Below, piece after piece: positions 27,816-38,254 of a stretch of DNA of 64,000 nt; the stretch's first letter is position 1, and each line of letters starts with the position of its first letter. The translations under genes were made by a program, and so were the position numbers. The stretch covers positions 2,629,115 to 2,693,114 of the forward strand of contig CM030938.1 in the NCBI GenBank assembly GCA_018136815.1. Reading direction: 5' to 3'. Below the pieces are notes generated by a model. That model was not told the DNA's origin and searched no databases. It worked only from the letters and a program-made list of their open reading frames with translations. This DNA comes from Isochrysis galbana (Eukaryota > Haptophyta > Isochrysidales > Isochrysidaceae).

Positions 27816-29015
27816 TCAGTAGTTGGTCTTGGACAGGGGTCCACTAATCCACCCACGATTGGCATCAAGTCCGCGCGTGCGCAAGAACTCCGGATCATCT
27901 TGCAGGGAGACCGGGTCTGCCCCGGGGGATTGCTCTTCACCTTTGCGGGAGTGCAGTGCTCCTGTGGCCCCAGTGCAGCCGCCAAGGCCATCTGAAAGGG
28001 GACGGCTTGCGCAGAAGGGTGGCGCCTGTCCGGAAGCAACAGCTTCTTCGAGCATGGCAGCATATTCGGATGACTGTGCTGCACGGCGTGCCTCGAGCTG
28101 ATCGACCATTTCGCCGCCTGACGTGAGAGCCAAGTTGAGCATGGGCCCTGGCGCACCAATAGGGTCCGTGAGGGACAAGAGAAACCTGTGGGACAGAGCG
28201 GAAATCGTGCTTTTGTTGTCAACATTTTGACCAACAATTCTGCAAATGGCAAGTGTGCATGTGCAGACGAGGTGGGATTGCGACATCAATATGCTCAGGC
28301 TGAATGCGCACCATCCAATTTGCAGAAGAAACACAAAGGCAATGGCCACGTCCTTAAACGTGATGGTATTCGACCCAGAAGGCAGCAAGCTACTCTTGCC
28401 CTGCTCCGCTGTGTCGTGGAGCCCGAGAGCCCTCCTCACGTTCTCAAGTTGATCTTCAGATTGCGGACTGCCTGTTGATAGAGCACTTTCGGCTGCTGCG
28501 GCCGACTCCTTTTGCGCCTGTAATGTCGGATCATAAGGAGCCAGCAAGCGGCGCGACTGCTCGGCGGTTGGGTCCGGTATCCTCAGCAGAGCCCCGGGAA
28601 GGCGGAAGACCTGTCGAGCTCGATCATACGACGCAGCAGCCTCCAGTGCTGCCGCTGCCGAGGCGCGCACGTCGTCTGCGGTGGCGGTGCCAGCGAGAAG
28701 CGCGCCCTGGCTCAGCCGGAGCGCCTCGATCGCATCGTCGCGCGTCGCGCGTGCGTCCTCCGCCGAGCGGATGCGTAGTTGGAGCGCGATGAATCCGCAG
28801 AGCACAAAGACCGAGCCGAAAGAGGCACCAGCGTCAACCTGGAAGCCGAGATCTAGGCACGGGGTGGCTGTACGGTATGGGACGGTGAGCTCGGCACGAA
28901 TTGGCGCTGCGATCCCTCCCAGCCGCGGCGGGACCAGCAGAGCCGCGCTGAGCAGGGGGATCGAGGCCGCCGCCGCCATCATCTCCGCGCCCCTTTCGGC
29001 CGACGAGAGACCCAC
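27816..29015 (-). CDS. membrane protein with two transmembrane segments, unknown
   Basis: 399 residues as a single open frame. The N-terminal 55 residues are Ala/Pro/Arg-rich and could be a targeting peptide (MAAAASIPLLSAALLVPP from Met13). A first hydrophobic segment is near 62-80 (ASFGSVFVLCGFIALQL), an Ala-rich helical region covers 85-140, and a second segment lies near 222-245 (VAIAFVFLLQIGWCAFSLSI). The C-terminal 120 residues are hydrophilic, ending SGPLSKTNY. The stretch CTCTLAICRIVGQNVDNKST after the second helix has a different composition and is followed by CCCACAG, so an unspliced in-frame intron is possible. The layout recalls plastid envelope or thylakoid proteins of algae, but no family is named with confidence. 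Confidence 0.6.
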   Translation of the reverse strand: MGLSSAERGAEMMAAAASIPLLSAALLVPPRLGGIAAPIRAELTVPYRTATPCLDLGFQVDAGASFGSVFVLCGFIALQLRIRSAEDARATRDDAIEALRLSQGALLAGTATADDVRASAAAALEAAASYDRARQVFRLPGALLRIPDPTAEQSRRLLAPYDPTLQAQKESAAAAESALSTGSPQSEDQLENVRRALGLHDTAEQGKSSLLPSGSNTITFKDVAIAFVFLLQIGWCAFSLSILMSQSHLVCTCTLAICRIVGQNVDNKSTISALSHRFLLSLTDPIGAPGPMLNLALTSGGEMVDQLEARRAAQSSEYAAMLEEAVASGQAPPFCASRPLSDGLGGCTGATGALHSRKGEEQSPGADPVSLQDDPEFLRTRGLDANRGWISGPLSKTNY

Positions 29016-29034
29016 ACAGGAAAACCGTCAGAGC

Positions 29035-29430
29035 TTTATTGTTGTGTTAGTATAACCTAGTGCTGAGGGACCGTATCCCTTCGACCTTCGACGGCAACGG
29101 AGCCCCTACCCCTCCCCCGCGATGGGGGTGTGCGCGGTTGGCGCATGGCTCGTCCGGTGTATGTGGCTAGGAATGCTGGCTAACAAGATGTCCTATGACG
29201 CTATAAGTTCTAACGTGATACCCCCGCCGAGAGGTCACCGCTCACCGCTCCATGACCATGACACAAGCTACAAGCTCACGCGTCGAGCGTCGACGCTCAA
29301 GGGTGCAACACAACAACATAATATCGAATGGACTTGACAAATTCGATGAAAACTTTCCCACCGAATTTTGTGGCTGCCGAGTGCGCCACGCGCTCCCACA
29401 GCTGGTGGGACCTGGACAATATGGCCAGTC
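29035..29430 (+). repeat. dispersed repeat family B, forward copy
   Basis: Starts with CCTAGTGCTGAGGGACCG, passes ACGGCAACGGAGCCCCTACC and ATGTGGCTAGGAATGCTGGC, and ends near GCTGGTGGGACCTGGAC. It is an inverted counterpart of 8640-9070, at about 80% similarity by eye. It begins 20 bases after the start of the minus-strand membrane-protein gene, so it occupies that gene's promoter region. Confidence 0.6.
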
Positions 29431-30884
29431 TACAGTCTACAGTCTACACAAATTCAAATTCTTCGGTGATGGCCAAAAAAAAATTCTTGAAGATGCCTAC
29501 TACTGTTGCTTCCCATTACCCTTTCCGCAGTGTTCCCCAACGACAACGCCCTTGCCTCTCCCTCACTTCCCTTTCCGCTCCCCCCCTCGTTCCTTTTTGT
29601 TCGGTTTCGGGGGTCGACCCATGTGCCATGTGCACTACCTTGGGTCTGAGACTGAGAGGCTGCAACCTCAAATTTGGTTGTTTTTTTAGCAACTACCCCC
29701 ATCTGGGAGGTATAAGTTCTACTACTTGCGGCTGACGAAACTCCAGGGACGCCCTAGTCGTCCTTCAAGCCTTCTCCACCACCACCCTCCCCTTCCTCCT
29801 CCTCCTCCAACAGCGACCTCACTCCTCACCATGGGCCAGTACTTTGTCTTCCTCGCCAAGCGACTCGGTACTCGGTCACCGCACCTACGAGGAGATCCGG
29901 AGCCCAGCCCTCAAGTTCTGCGAACATATGGAGGAGGGCATGAGCGGTGCCATCCTGGCGATGCTGCTCGTCACCGCCTCCGGTATGTATGGGCCGTGGA
30001 TGTGTGTCAGAGCAAGGCTTATCTCACTCTTGGAGATTGCCTGCGAGGGCGCGCCGGCAGCTAGCGCGGAACGCGGTTCTTGTGGGGAGCCCATGGAGCT
30101 TTCCTCGGGGGTGACTACGGGCATGGTGATCGACGCACGACGCACGACGCACGCACGGAGCACGGAGGGCGCGGAAGTGTGGAAGGAGGCTTGTGGGAGG
30201 TGGTGGCAGGCGACTGGGGGTGGCTCAGGCGCGTGCTTGACTTGTATTGACTCGTTGACTCGGGGTATAGACTCGGGAACTCGGGGGGACTCGCTTGGGA
30301 ACACGGTGGGACTCGACGAAGTTGCTACAAAACCACTCACGAAAAACCCAAAACCCAAAGTCCTTGGGCTCAGAAGGCTAACGTAAACACTCCGGAATCA
30401 TACGATAAACAAACCCTCCCCGTGCGGCGAAGGCTGAGGTCGCGATCGCTCGTCATGCGCGAAGAAATACGGAAAGAGAGCGCAAAACTACGCAAACGAA
30501 GGGTTCGAACTATCGTTAAAGTGAAACTCGTCCGCTCCCGACCACCCCGACAATTGGCGATATGGGACAGGCGATGGCGCCCATTCGCCGTACTACTGCC
30601 AGCCGTTCATCCGCTTCCTTTGCGAGGGCGAGCCGGAGATCCCCGACGCCCACCGCGCCTACCTTCGTCGTCTCGTCGTCCTCGGCCGCAACCGCCGTTA
30701 GGGAATAGGCGAGGCCGCCGCCATATGCTTCGTTGACTTCTCAATCCCTCGGCGGCCTGGACCGCCACCCCTTTCGCTTCTCGATACTTCTGTCACTCCC
30801 GTTCGCGTTTCATTTCGTACCTCTAACGTTTCGCCTCTCCGATCTACGAGCTCGCCGTCCCTCGGACGGCTGAGCAAAGCCTTC
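29431..30884. other. intergenic / 5' flank of the Ty3 element
   Basis: At 29831 an ATG opens MGQYFVFLAKRLGT, and a shifted frame continues RTYEEIRSPALKFCEHMEEG and AILAMLLVTASG before a donor-like GGTATGT; this could be the ruin of a small conserved protein (a MGQY-type start is common in a protist family), but the frame changes. 30540-30720 has another protein-like stretch (YCQPFIRFLCEGEPEIPDAH). The 5' boundary of the Ty3 element lies somewhere in 30370-30884 and could not be placed. Confidence 0.35.
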
Positions 30885-33800
30885 TTGTTGTCGTTCCAAC
30901 CTGGGGATACTACCCTAGGTTGCGATCCCGTCGTTCCCGAAGTTCGCGTTTTCGTTTCAGTCGTTCAATCGATCCGGAGTCACCCTCATCTGCTCATATG
31001 TGGTGGGGACGACTCGACTCCGGGAGTCCCGTTCTCTCTCGCCGTTCGTTCGCTACCTCCTTCGTCGCTCTCGTCGTTCTCGAATCATTCGTTCAATGCT
31101 CTCGATTTCGAGCGCTCAACGCTAATTCTTGCCTTGAGCTCCGTCGCTGCCGATCCGTCTGCTGTCGCCAGTCAAATCCTGGATGGACTGGCCAATTCGT
31201 TCCCTCGAGACTCGCCTTTAAGCTGCCTTGGCCGTGCTAGCGAGGTTAGCCCCTCCGGATGGACGGTGGCCTACACCCTCGCTGTTCGCCGTTGGCTCGC
31301 GCCGCCTACGATGGTTGCACCAACCCGATTGGGTTGGCGACCGCTACCGACTAGCTTGTTTGATGAATCTTCCTTAGCTGACGAAGGGGTGTTCGCCAAC
31401 ATACCCTCCGTCGTGCAACGCGCATTCCGCCGATTGTTCCGTTCTCGACCCGCTCTATTCTCGTCCGACTCTCTTCCGGCCGTCGTGTCCCGTTCTTTTC
31501 AGATGGTTCGCACCTTGGCCGCCGCGTCTCCGTCCATTCCGGTCACTCGCAGTCCCGTTTCCGTTTCCGCTGTCGTTCCGCTTTGTCAGCTTTCAGTGTG
31601 CCTGACTTTGGTTCCGGCCGCTGAAGATTTGCTCATACATCTCGCGCGCACTCGCCCTTCCTTGAAGGAGGGCGAGACCCTCTCGTACGTTATCGATCTC
31701 GCTTTCCAACGCGCCGCCGCTCACGGTGCCGCGCACGTAATGCCGAAAGATATTGCCGAGGCGGCGCAGCTTGTTCTGCGCCCTAGCCGATCGCCTGAGT
31801 CTCCAGCTCAGGTGCTACCTATCCACTTCGACGAAATTTGTGTCACACTCAGAGACGTAAGGCGTGACGTCGAGGCCGTGCAGACCGACGGCATCTCGCC
31901 TCCTCGCGTCTTGATTATCGGCGAGACGAGTGGAGTAGTCTCGTCCATGTTTTTGCTTGCTGGCGCTGATGTGGCGACGTGCGATTTGTTTCCGTCCGAC
32001 GTCGACTACGTTCCGCACTTCGAAGGGGACGCGGATCTCGTCCAAGACCTCGGATGGGACTTGATTATCGCGCACCCGCCGTGTACCTATCTCTCGAACG
32101 CTGGCTTAAGGTGGATCCACTCCAACCCGCAGCGCATGTCCGATACGATCTCCGCCGCAAAACAATTCCGCCGTCGCCTGAACGCCAGGGCTCCGTTTCT
32201 AGCGGTGGAGAACCCGAAAATGCACCACTACGCTAAGTCTCTACTCGGGGGTCTCGAAGCTACGCAATATGTCCATCCATGGCAACATGGAACGGGGCAC
32301 ACTAAGGCTACGGGACTCTACCTTTCGCCCAACCTTCCTCCGCTCATGCCGACTTGCATTGTTCCTGGTCGCCAGCACGCAATGGCAAACCTTCCCATGT
32401 CCCCTCATCGCGGCTCGATGCGCAGCCGCACCTACGTGGGCATCGCCGGTGCGATGGCGATGCAATGGATGCCCGTCATTCTGGACTATTGCCGCCGTAC
32501 TCCTTCTCGTCCGGCCACGTCCGCCGCCTCTCTCCTATCTCAAGCGCGTGACCTACAATCAAGCCAGTTGGCGGCTCAGGCTGGTTCCAGTTCCAGTTCC
32601 GAGCCTTCGAATGTTTCGAGCGTCGCCGCGATTGATATGGGGTGGCGGCCGTGGCTAGGGTCGCCCCGCTCGTCGTTGTTACCCGTCCGTCCCGCTCGGA
32701 TGATTCGCAAGGTCCGCAACCGCTGGCGTGTATGGACGGCGGTGCGCGGGGCGCAAGGCTCGATATCGTATACCTGGCTGCCGTTGTCTCCGTCGCTGGC
32801 GTCGGCTCTCGACGCAGAAGTTCGCCTTCACTCGTCTGCGGTGGAGGAGGAGCCGTTGCCGATCCTTGCTCCCTCTCCCTCTCCCTCGTCCTTATTGCCG
32901 TTCGTTCCGATGCCTCCTCTCTTGGAGACGTGTGCCTCCGTTTCCTTTCCGGACACGTTCACGCCAAAGGGCTGGCATGCTGCCTTGCGTCTTACCTGGT
33001 CGGACCAGGAACGCCTCGCTCTTCTCCCTACGCCGCCATGTCGCCTAGGCTTGGGTGCCCTGCCGGACTTGCACCCACCGCTGCCTCCGCTCGATCGCCC
33101 TGCTCGCCGCTCCGTTGCTGACGTCATTGCCGACCATAGGCAGCGGCACGCCGCCTTCGTTCCCTCGGGTTTCACACCTGCTCTCAACCAGCCTGCTGTC
33201 GTCGCTTCTTTGACCAGGGAGGTACCGGCGAGGCTTGTCTCCGACACGCCGCCAAGCCTATACCCCCGCCACTGCCTGTACGTTCGCGATCTCATCGTTT
33301 GCCGTCACTCCGCCACGGGCCCTACTCGTTATATCGTCGATTCCGCCCTCGCCGTCAACAAGACTCTAGCCGACACGGGAGCCGGTCCCTCGGTTGTAAC
33401 CACCGAGCTGTTGGCCACACTGCCCCGCGACGCTTGCGTCTTAGTCGAACATGCTTCGGACCGACCTGCCGTTGTCGGACCGGATGGTAACCCCCTCCGT
33501 ATCCGCGGCTACGCCACGTTGGTCTTCTCTCTCTCCGGTGTCGAATTCCGACACCGTTTCCTCGTCGTCGAAGGCGCACCTATGCTTCTCCTGGGAAACG
33601 ATTTCCTGGAAGCATACGCCGCCTGTATCGAACTGTCGCCGGATGCTGGGTGTGATAGCCGCTTGACCCTTATGGTCAACAATCGTCGCGTTCCGTCCCT
33701 CGCCTCCACTCGCCCTCGTCTCTCCTCTGCACCGCTTGTCGCCGTGATCTCCGCCGACTCGCCACGGGCAGAGGAGTCGTCGCTCGTTCCTATCTCGGAC

Positions 33801-36800
33801 AACGTTTCATCCCGCCAGGCTCACGGCGAGTCGCCGCCGGCAATGTCGACTTCGGTTCCATTGCCCCCTCTCGATCCCGAGCTTGAGCCGCCCCCTCGTC
33901 TCGACTTCACTCGCAGTCCACCTTCGTCTCCTAACCGTTCGTCTGCCGCCGTCGAAATTGAGCCACTCTTCGCCGACGTCTCTACGTCGGCCGTTGCGTC
34001 GAAAGAGTTCGCTCTGTACACCAGGCAGCCTATCACTATCCCCTCGCGATCGAGGGGTACGTTCTCCGTTCGCCTGCCGCTGGAGATCATCGAAAACTAC
34101 CCCGACTCCGCCATCCTCGTCGACCGTCTACCACCCCGTGACGGCCTCGATTCTCCTCCAATGGTCGCCACTAGCGTCGAAACCCCAACTCCGGAGGGGG
34201 AGGTGCTGATCACGGTCTGGAACCTGGCACCACGTCCTGTAACCCTTCCTGCGTACTCGCCGGTGGCGTCAGCCTACATCGAGTACAAGTTGCACGAGGC
34301 TCGGCCGACGGTCGCCGGCGATAGGGACGACCCCGAGTCCTCGCTCACTGAGGCACAGCGCGCGCTCCTCGACGCTATCACCATCGATCCCGACAAGCAA
34401 TTGTCGCCGTCCCAGAGGCAGCGCGTACGCTGCCTGCTGGCACGGCATATCGACGCGTTCGCTCTCGACCCGAAGAACCCTCGGCACACGCACGTCATGG
34501 AGGTCGAGCTGCCTCTCCTCCCCGGTGCTACAGCCCACCGGCACGCTCCGTCCAAGATGGGCGACGAGGGCCGTGCCATCGTCGACAAGCACGTCGCCGA
34601 GATGGAGGCGGCAGGCATCATTCGTAAGTCCAATTCGCCATGGGCTTCGCGGGTCGTCCTCGTCGGCAAGAGGGACGGATCCGTTCGCTTCTGTGTCGAT
34701 TATCGCGACACGAACTCGAAGCTTCGTATCTCGGATAGTCCTCTCCCGCTCACCGTCGAAGCTATCGATCGTCTATCTCGGGGCCAAGGCTCTCGAGATT
34801 CTTTGTTTCTCTGCCTGCTCGATCTCGCCTCCGGCTTCTGGTGTCTGCCTATCAAGGAGGAGGACAAACCCATCACGGCGTTCTGCACCCATCGCCAGAA
34901 GTACGAGTTCAACTACCTCCCGTTCGGCGTCCAATCCGGCCCTTCCTACATGTGTCGTCTCATGGATGCGGTGCTCCAGGGCCTCGCGTGGGAGATTTGC
35001 ATGCCGTACCTGGACGACATCGGAATTTGGTCGACAGGCACAGGCAGCACGCTTGAGGAACGCATCGACACCTCCTTCGAGCAAATGCTTCACCGTCTCG
35101 ATCTCGTTCTCGAGCGTCTCCGATGGGCTGGTCTCTCATGCAAGGCCTCCAAGTGCATCTTGTTCGCTATCAAGGGCGAATACCTCGGGCACGTCGTGTC
35201 TCGTCGTGGTCTCGAGATGGACCCCAAGAAAGTCGAGGCGGTACGCTCGATCGATCCGCGTCACATCGATTCGCTCGAAAAGGTTCGCTCGTTTCTCGGC
35301 CTTTGTTCGTACTACCGTCGGTTCATCAAGGGCTTCGCGCACGTCGCGGCCCCTCTCACCGACCTTACTCGTACGGGCGTCGACGTGGCTACCGTCTCTC
35401 AGTCGCCTGAGTGCCAGACAGCGATCCGTCGCCTCATCGATCTCATCACGTCTGCTCCAGTGTTGGCTGCGCCTCGTCACGACAAGGAGTTCATCGTCAA
35501 AACGGACGCGGCCAGTACCCTGGGTATCGGCGGAATCCTGTCGCAGGTTGACGACCACGGACACGAGCATGTCGTTGCGTATTACGGTCGCCGCCTCACC
35601 GCCGCGGAGCGTCATTGGACCACCACCGAGGTGGAGCTTCTTGCTGCCTTGGAAAGCATTCGCACTTGGCGACCGTACCTTTGGGGCCGGCACTTCCGCC
35701 TCGTCATCGATCACCAAGCTCTCCGTTGGTTGCACACCATGAAGGACACCGTCCAGGGTGGGCCGGCGTCGCGTCTGATGCGCTGGGCGCTCAAGTTGTC
35801 CGAGTATCGCTTCACCGTCGAGCACAAGCCGGGCGCTAATCACAAAGACGCGGATGGCGTGTCACGCTTGGTGGCTGCAGACGATGGGACGTCGGAGACG
35901 TCCGCTCCTAAGCAGGGGGGTGGGCAGCTGCTAGCCGCCGTCGTCCCTAACTCTCGCTCCACCACGGCATCGAATAATCAGTCGCCAGCCGTCGCCGCCT
36001 CTCGTTCTCGTACCACCACGGCATCCAGTCTGCAAGCTGACGAACGATCGTCCAGGATGTCCTCTACGACCAGGGATTCTATCAACCTCTCCTACCTCGA
36101 CGTCGGTACACCTAACGCCGAGGCGCTCAAAGAGGCACAGGCCGAGGACCCCAACTGCCACGACCTCATCCGCTTTCTCTCTTCCGCTCCTCATAACCCC
36201 GACCTCGACCATCGTCGCTTGCGTTGGCTTAGTCGCGAATCTTCTCGATGCCTGTTGCGATCTGGACTACTCTACCGACGAGTGCCGGCGAGAGACGGCG
36301 AGAAGCTCTGCCTCTACGTGCCGAAGACGATGCGCCGCGCCTACCTCGAAGCCTTTCACGACCACCTGTGCCACCTCGGCGACAACCGAATGGCGCGCCT
36401 TCTACGAGACCGATATTTTTGGCCTGGCATGAACGCAGACGTCTCTGAGCACGTTCGCCAATGCCACGAGTGCACTTTAGCTAAGCCACCCTTCCGCCAC
36501 CTCGCAGACCCCAAGGGACCGCAGGTCGGCGCCTATCCGTTCGACATCGTCTTCTGCGACGTCGTCTCGATGGCTCCTACGCACGACTTCATCAAGGGCT
36601 CTCGAGGCTTCGACAAGCTCCTCGTTTTCGTGGACTCGCTCACTCGTTGGATCGAGGCGGCCCCTCACAACGGCGACCCCTCGAGTGCCGACGCTCTTCA
36701 CGCCTTCATGTCGTACGTCGTTTCTCGGCACGGAGTACCAAGGCAACTCCGCTCGGACTCCGGCAGCAACCTTGCTAGTCAACTTACCTCGATCATCCTC

Positions 36801-38051
36801 GAGCGCACCGGCACCGACTTGCGGCCAAGCACACCTCATCATCACGAGAGTGTGGGCCTGGTGGAACGAGCTCAGCAGACCTTGATCAACATGGCTCGTG
36901 CTACCGATGAAGGCGGCGGTCATTGGGTCGATCATCTCCCGTTCTTTTTAATGAGCATGCGCGCTTCCGCCAATCGCATAACCCGCATGTCGCCTGCTGC
37001 CTTGCTCTATGGCCGTGAGCTTCGCCTGCCTGCCCAGCTTTCTGATCCATCTGAGACTGGTCCATCTCCCGAGTTACCTCAGGAAATTCGCTCGTACGCT
37101 TGGAAAATGCATTGTCGTTTAAAGGCGGCGTGGGCCGCAGCTTATGATGCAACTTTAGAGTCTCAAGCCGACGCACTCGCTGACACGCTACGCACTCACT
37201 CTCCCCCCATCCAATTCGCTCCAGGTGATAGGGTGGTTCGCAAGATTCCAGGACTCCGCAACAAGCTCCTCTACCACTACAGCGGACCATATCGCATTGC
37301 CGAGGCGCTTGGCGCTGGCCGCTACCGACTACGCGACCAAGAAAATCGCCTCCTCTCCGAGGAGGTGCATGTGACTAACCTCCGTCCCTACTATACCCTC
37401 ACAGATGAAGATCCCGTCCAAGCAGACGAGTATCTGGTTGATGCACTTCTTGACCGCAAGGGTCGAGGCGATTCCAGACAGTACCTCGTCAAATGGCGTG
37501 GCTACGCGAAAGCTGCGGCCACATGGGAGCCGCTAGCCGAACTGCTTCGCCGCTGCGAGTCGCTCGTCACCGCCTATGATGATGCTCACCCCTTCCCTCC
37601 TCTTCGTAAGCCTCAGATGAGAAAGCGGGCTGCAGAATCACAATCTCAGACCGTCTCAGCCCCGCCGACGTCGCACGCGATCGAAGCTCCCGTGGGATCC
37701 GAGACCACCGGCTCGGATCATCAGGCCCCGCGCCGCTCGCCTCGTCTCGCACCGTCCTCGCACAGTGGCCCCATTGCTCATGTCTCCCATTTGCCCGTCT
37801 CAGCCCGCCCGTCTGTTGCCAACCCTGCAGGTCCAATGATGCGGCCGCAGCACGCGGTCTTCGTCCTCGGGCAGTGGTGGTACTCGTCGGGATCGTCGCG
37901 CGGTTCCCCGTGGTTTGGCTCCCACGCATTTGCGCACGATGCCCTTGCCTCGCCTACCTTCGTTCGCTGTCGCTCCGAGGCTCTCGCACGCCTGTCGCCA
38001 TCGGATCGCACCCTCGTCTCTCTGCTCGATACACCCTCTGCGTTCTTCTGA
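30885..38051 (+). CDS. Ty3/gypsy polyprotein with N-terminal DNA cytosine methyltransferase-like domain
   Basis: 2388 codons. Parts in order: residues 1-330, unassigned (possible Gag-like region, no zinc knuckle seen). About 336-536, a phage-type cytosine-C5 methyltransferase-like domain: VLIIGETSGVVSSMFLLAGA as motif I, DLIIAHPPCTYLSNAG with the PPC catalytic motif IV, AVENPKMHHY as the ENP motif, then HPWQHGTGHTKATGLYL and RSRTYVGIAGAMAMQW as in bacteriophage Dcm-like enzymes. Aspartic protease (LADTGAGPSVV, about 827). Reverse transcriptase (about 1200-1400, YLDDIGIWS). RNase H (about 1530-1650). Integrase with HHCC finger (about 1825-1866) and core (1888-2000). Chromodomain (about 2180-2235, QYLVKWRGYAKAAATWEP). 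As in other chromoviruses, one polyprotein would be processed by the protease. The methyltransferase is a cargo domain not part of the usual Ty3 set. Confidence 0.9.
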   Translation: MLSFQPGDTTLGCDPVVPEVRVFVSVVQSIRSHPHLLICGGDDSTPGVPFSLAVRSLPPSSLSSFSNHSFNALDFERSTLILALSSVAADPSAVASQILDGLANSFPRDSPLSCLGRASEVSPSGWTVAYTLAVRRWLAPPTMVAPTRLGWRPLPTSLFDESSLADEGVFANIPSVVQRAFRRLFRSRPALFSSDSLPAVVSRSFQMVRTLAAASPSIPVTRSPVSVSAVVPLCQLSVCLTLVPAAEDLLIHLARTRPSLKEGETLSYVIDLAFQRAAAHGAAHVMPKDIAEAAQLVLRPSRSPESPAQVLPIHFDEICVTLRDVRRDVEAVQTDGISPPRVLIIGETSGVVSSMFLLAGADVATCDLFPSDVDYVPHFEGDADLVQDLGWDLIIAHPPCTYLSNAGLRWIHSNPQRMSDTISAAKQFRRRLNARAPFLAVENPKMHHYAKSLLGGLEATQYVHPWQHGTGHTKATGLYLSPNLPPLMPTCIVPGRQHAMANLPMSPHRGSMRSRTYVGIAGAMAMQWMPVILDYCRRTPSRPATSAASLLSQARDLQSSQLAAQAGSSSSSEPSNVSSVAAIDMGWRPWLGSPRSSLLPVRPARMIRKVRNRWRVWTAVRGAQGSISYTWLPLSPSLASALDAEVRLHSSAVEEEPLPILAPSPSPSSLLPFVPMPPLLETCASVSFPDTFTPKGWHAALRLTWSDQERLALLPTPPCRLGLGALPDLHPPLPPLDRPARRSVADVIADHRQRHAAFVPSGFTPALNQPAVVASLTREVPARLVSDTPPSLYPRHCLYVRDLIVCRHSATGPTRYIVDSALAVNKTLADTGAGPSVVTTELLATLPRDACVLVEHASDRPAVVGPDGNPLRIRGYATLVFSLSGVEFRHRFLVVEGAPMLLLGNDFLEAYAACIELSPDAGCDSRLTLMVNNRRVPSLASTRPRLSSAPLVAVISADSPRAEESSLVPISDNVSSRQAHGESPPAMSTSVPLPPLDPELEPPPRLDFTRSPPSSPNRSSAAVEIEPLFADVSTSAVASKEFALYTRQPITIPSRSRGTFSVRLPLEIIENYPDSAILVDRLPPRDGLDSPPMVATSVETPTPEGEVLITVWNLAPRPVTLPAYSPVASAYIEYKLHEARPTVAGDRDDPESSLTEAQRALLDAITIDPDKQLSPSQRQRVRCLLARHIDAFALDPKNPRHTHVMEVELPLLPGATAHRHAPSKMGDEGRAIVDKHVAEMEAAGIIRKSNSPWASRVVLVGKRDGSVRFCVDYRDTNSKLRISDSPLPLTVEAIDRLSRGQGSRDSLFLCLLDLASGFWCLPIKEEDKPITAFCTHRQKYEFNYLPFGVQSGPSYMCRLMDAVLQGLAWEICMPYLDDIGIWSTGTGSTLEERIDTSFEQMLHRLDLVLERLRWAGLSCKASKCILFAIKGEYLGHVVSRRGLEMDPKKVEAVRSIDPRHIDSLEKVRSFLGLCSYYRRFIKGFAHVAAPLTDLTRTGVDVATVSQSPECQTAIRRLIDLITSAPVLAAPRHDKEFIVKTDAASTLGIGGILSQVDDHGHEHVVAYYGRRLTAAERHWTTTEVELLAALESIRTWRPYLWGRHFRLVIDHQALRWLHTMKDTVQGGPASRLMRWALKLSEYRFTVEHKPGANHKDADGVSRLVAADDGTSETSAPKQGGGQLLAAVVPNSRSTTASNNQSPAVAASRSRTTTASSLQADERSSRMSSTTRDSINLSYLDVGTPNAEALKEAQAEDPNCHDLIRFLSSAPHNPDLDHRRLRWLSRESSRCLLRSGLLYRRVPARDGEKLCLYVPKTMRRAYLEAFHDHLCHLGDNRMARLLRDRYFWPGMNADVSEHVRQCHECTLAKPPFRHLADPKGPQVGAYPFDIVFCDVVSMAPTHDFIKGSRGFDKLLVFVDSLTRWIEAAPHNGDPSSADALHAFMSYVVSRHGVPRQLRSDSGSNLASQLTSIILERTGTDLRPSTPHHHESVGLVERAQQTLINMARATDEGGGHWVDHLPFFLMSMRASANRITRMSPAALLYGRELRLPAQLSDPSETGPSPELPQEIRSYAWKMHCRLKAAWAAAYDATLESQADALADTLRTHSPPIQFAPGDRVVRKIPGLRNKLLYHYSGPYRIAEALGAGRYRLRDQENRLLSEEVHVTNLRPYYTLTDEDPVQADEYLVDALLDRKGRGDSRQYLVKWRGYAKAAATWEPLAELLRRCESLVTAYDDAHPFPPLRKPQMRKRAAESQSQTVSAPPTSHAIEAPVGSETTGSDHQAPRRSPRLAPSSHSGPIAHVSHLPVSARPSVANPAGPMMRPQHAVFVLGQWWYSSGSSRGSPWFGSHAFAHDALASPTFVRCRSEALARLSPSDRTLVSLLDTPSAFF

Positions 38052-38254
38052 CAGTCGCGACTGTCACGCCCCCTCAGATATCTCTCAACGCCGTCGTTTA
38101 CGTTTGATCGCGGTACGGGAACGTACGGGAATTCTTTTCCAGTTCCCCCCCACGGTCGCCGAATTTTCCCCCCGCGGCCGCCGAATAGTTCCCCCCCGCG
38201 GGAAGAGAGGTATGGCTCGCCCCCCCTTTCGACCACGGAGGATGGATCTCCCTC
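30885..38254 (+). mobile_element. Ty3/gypsy chromovirus carrying a cytosine methyltransferase domain
   Basis: An LTR retrotransposon (fossil element) with one long ORF (next entry). The 3' LTR probably begins near 38062 with TGTCACGCCCC, a start typical of chromovirus LTRs. It is interrupted at 38254 by the copia insertion, and related LTR/leader sequence resumes at 43926. The 5' LTR was not recognised. The pol region looks whole; the 5' part is unresolved. Age: older than the nested copia element, yet young enough to keep a long open frame. Confidence 0.75.

Noticed and set aside
35136-35843. Long antisense frames across the Ty3 and copia ORFs
   Set aside because: Shadows of the sense coding frame; no independent motif.
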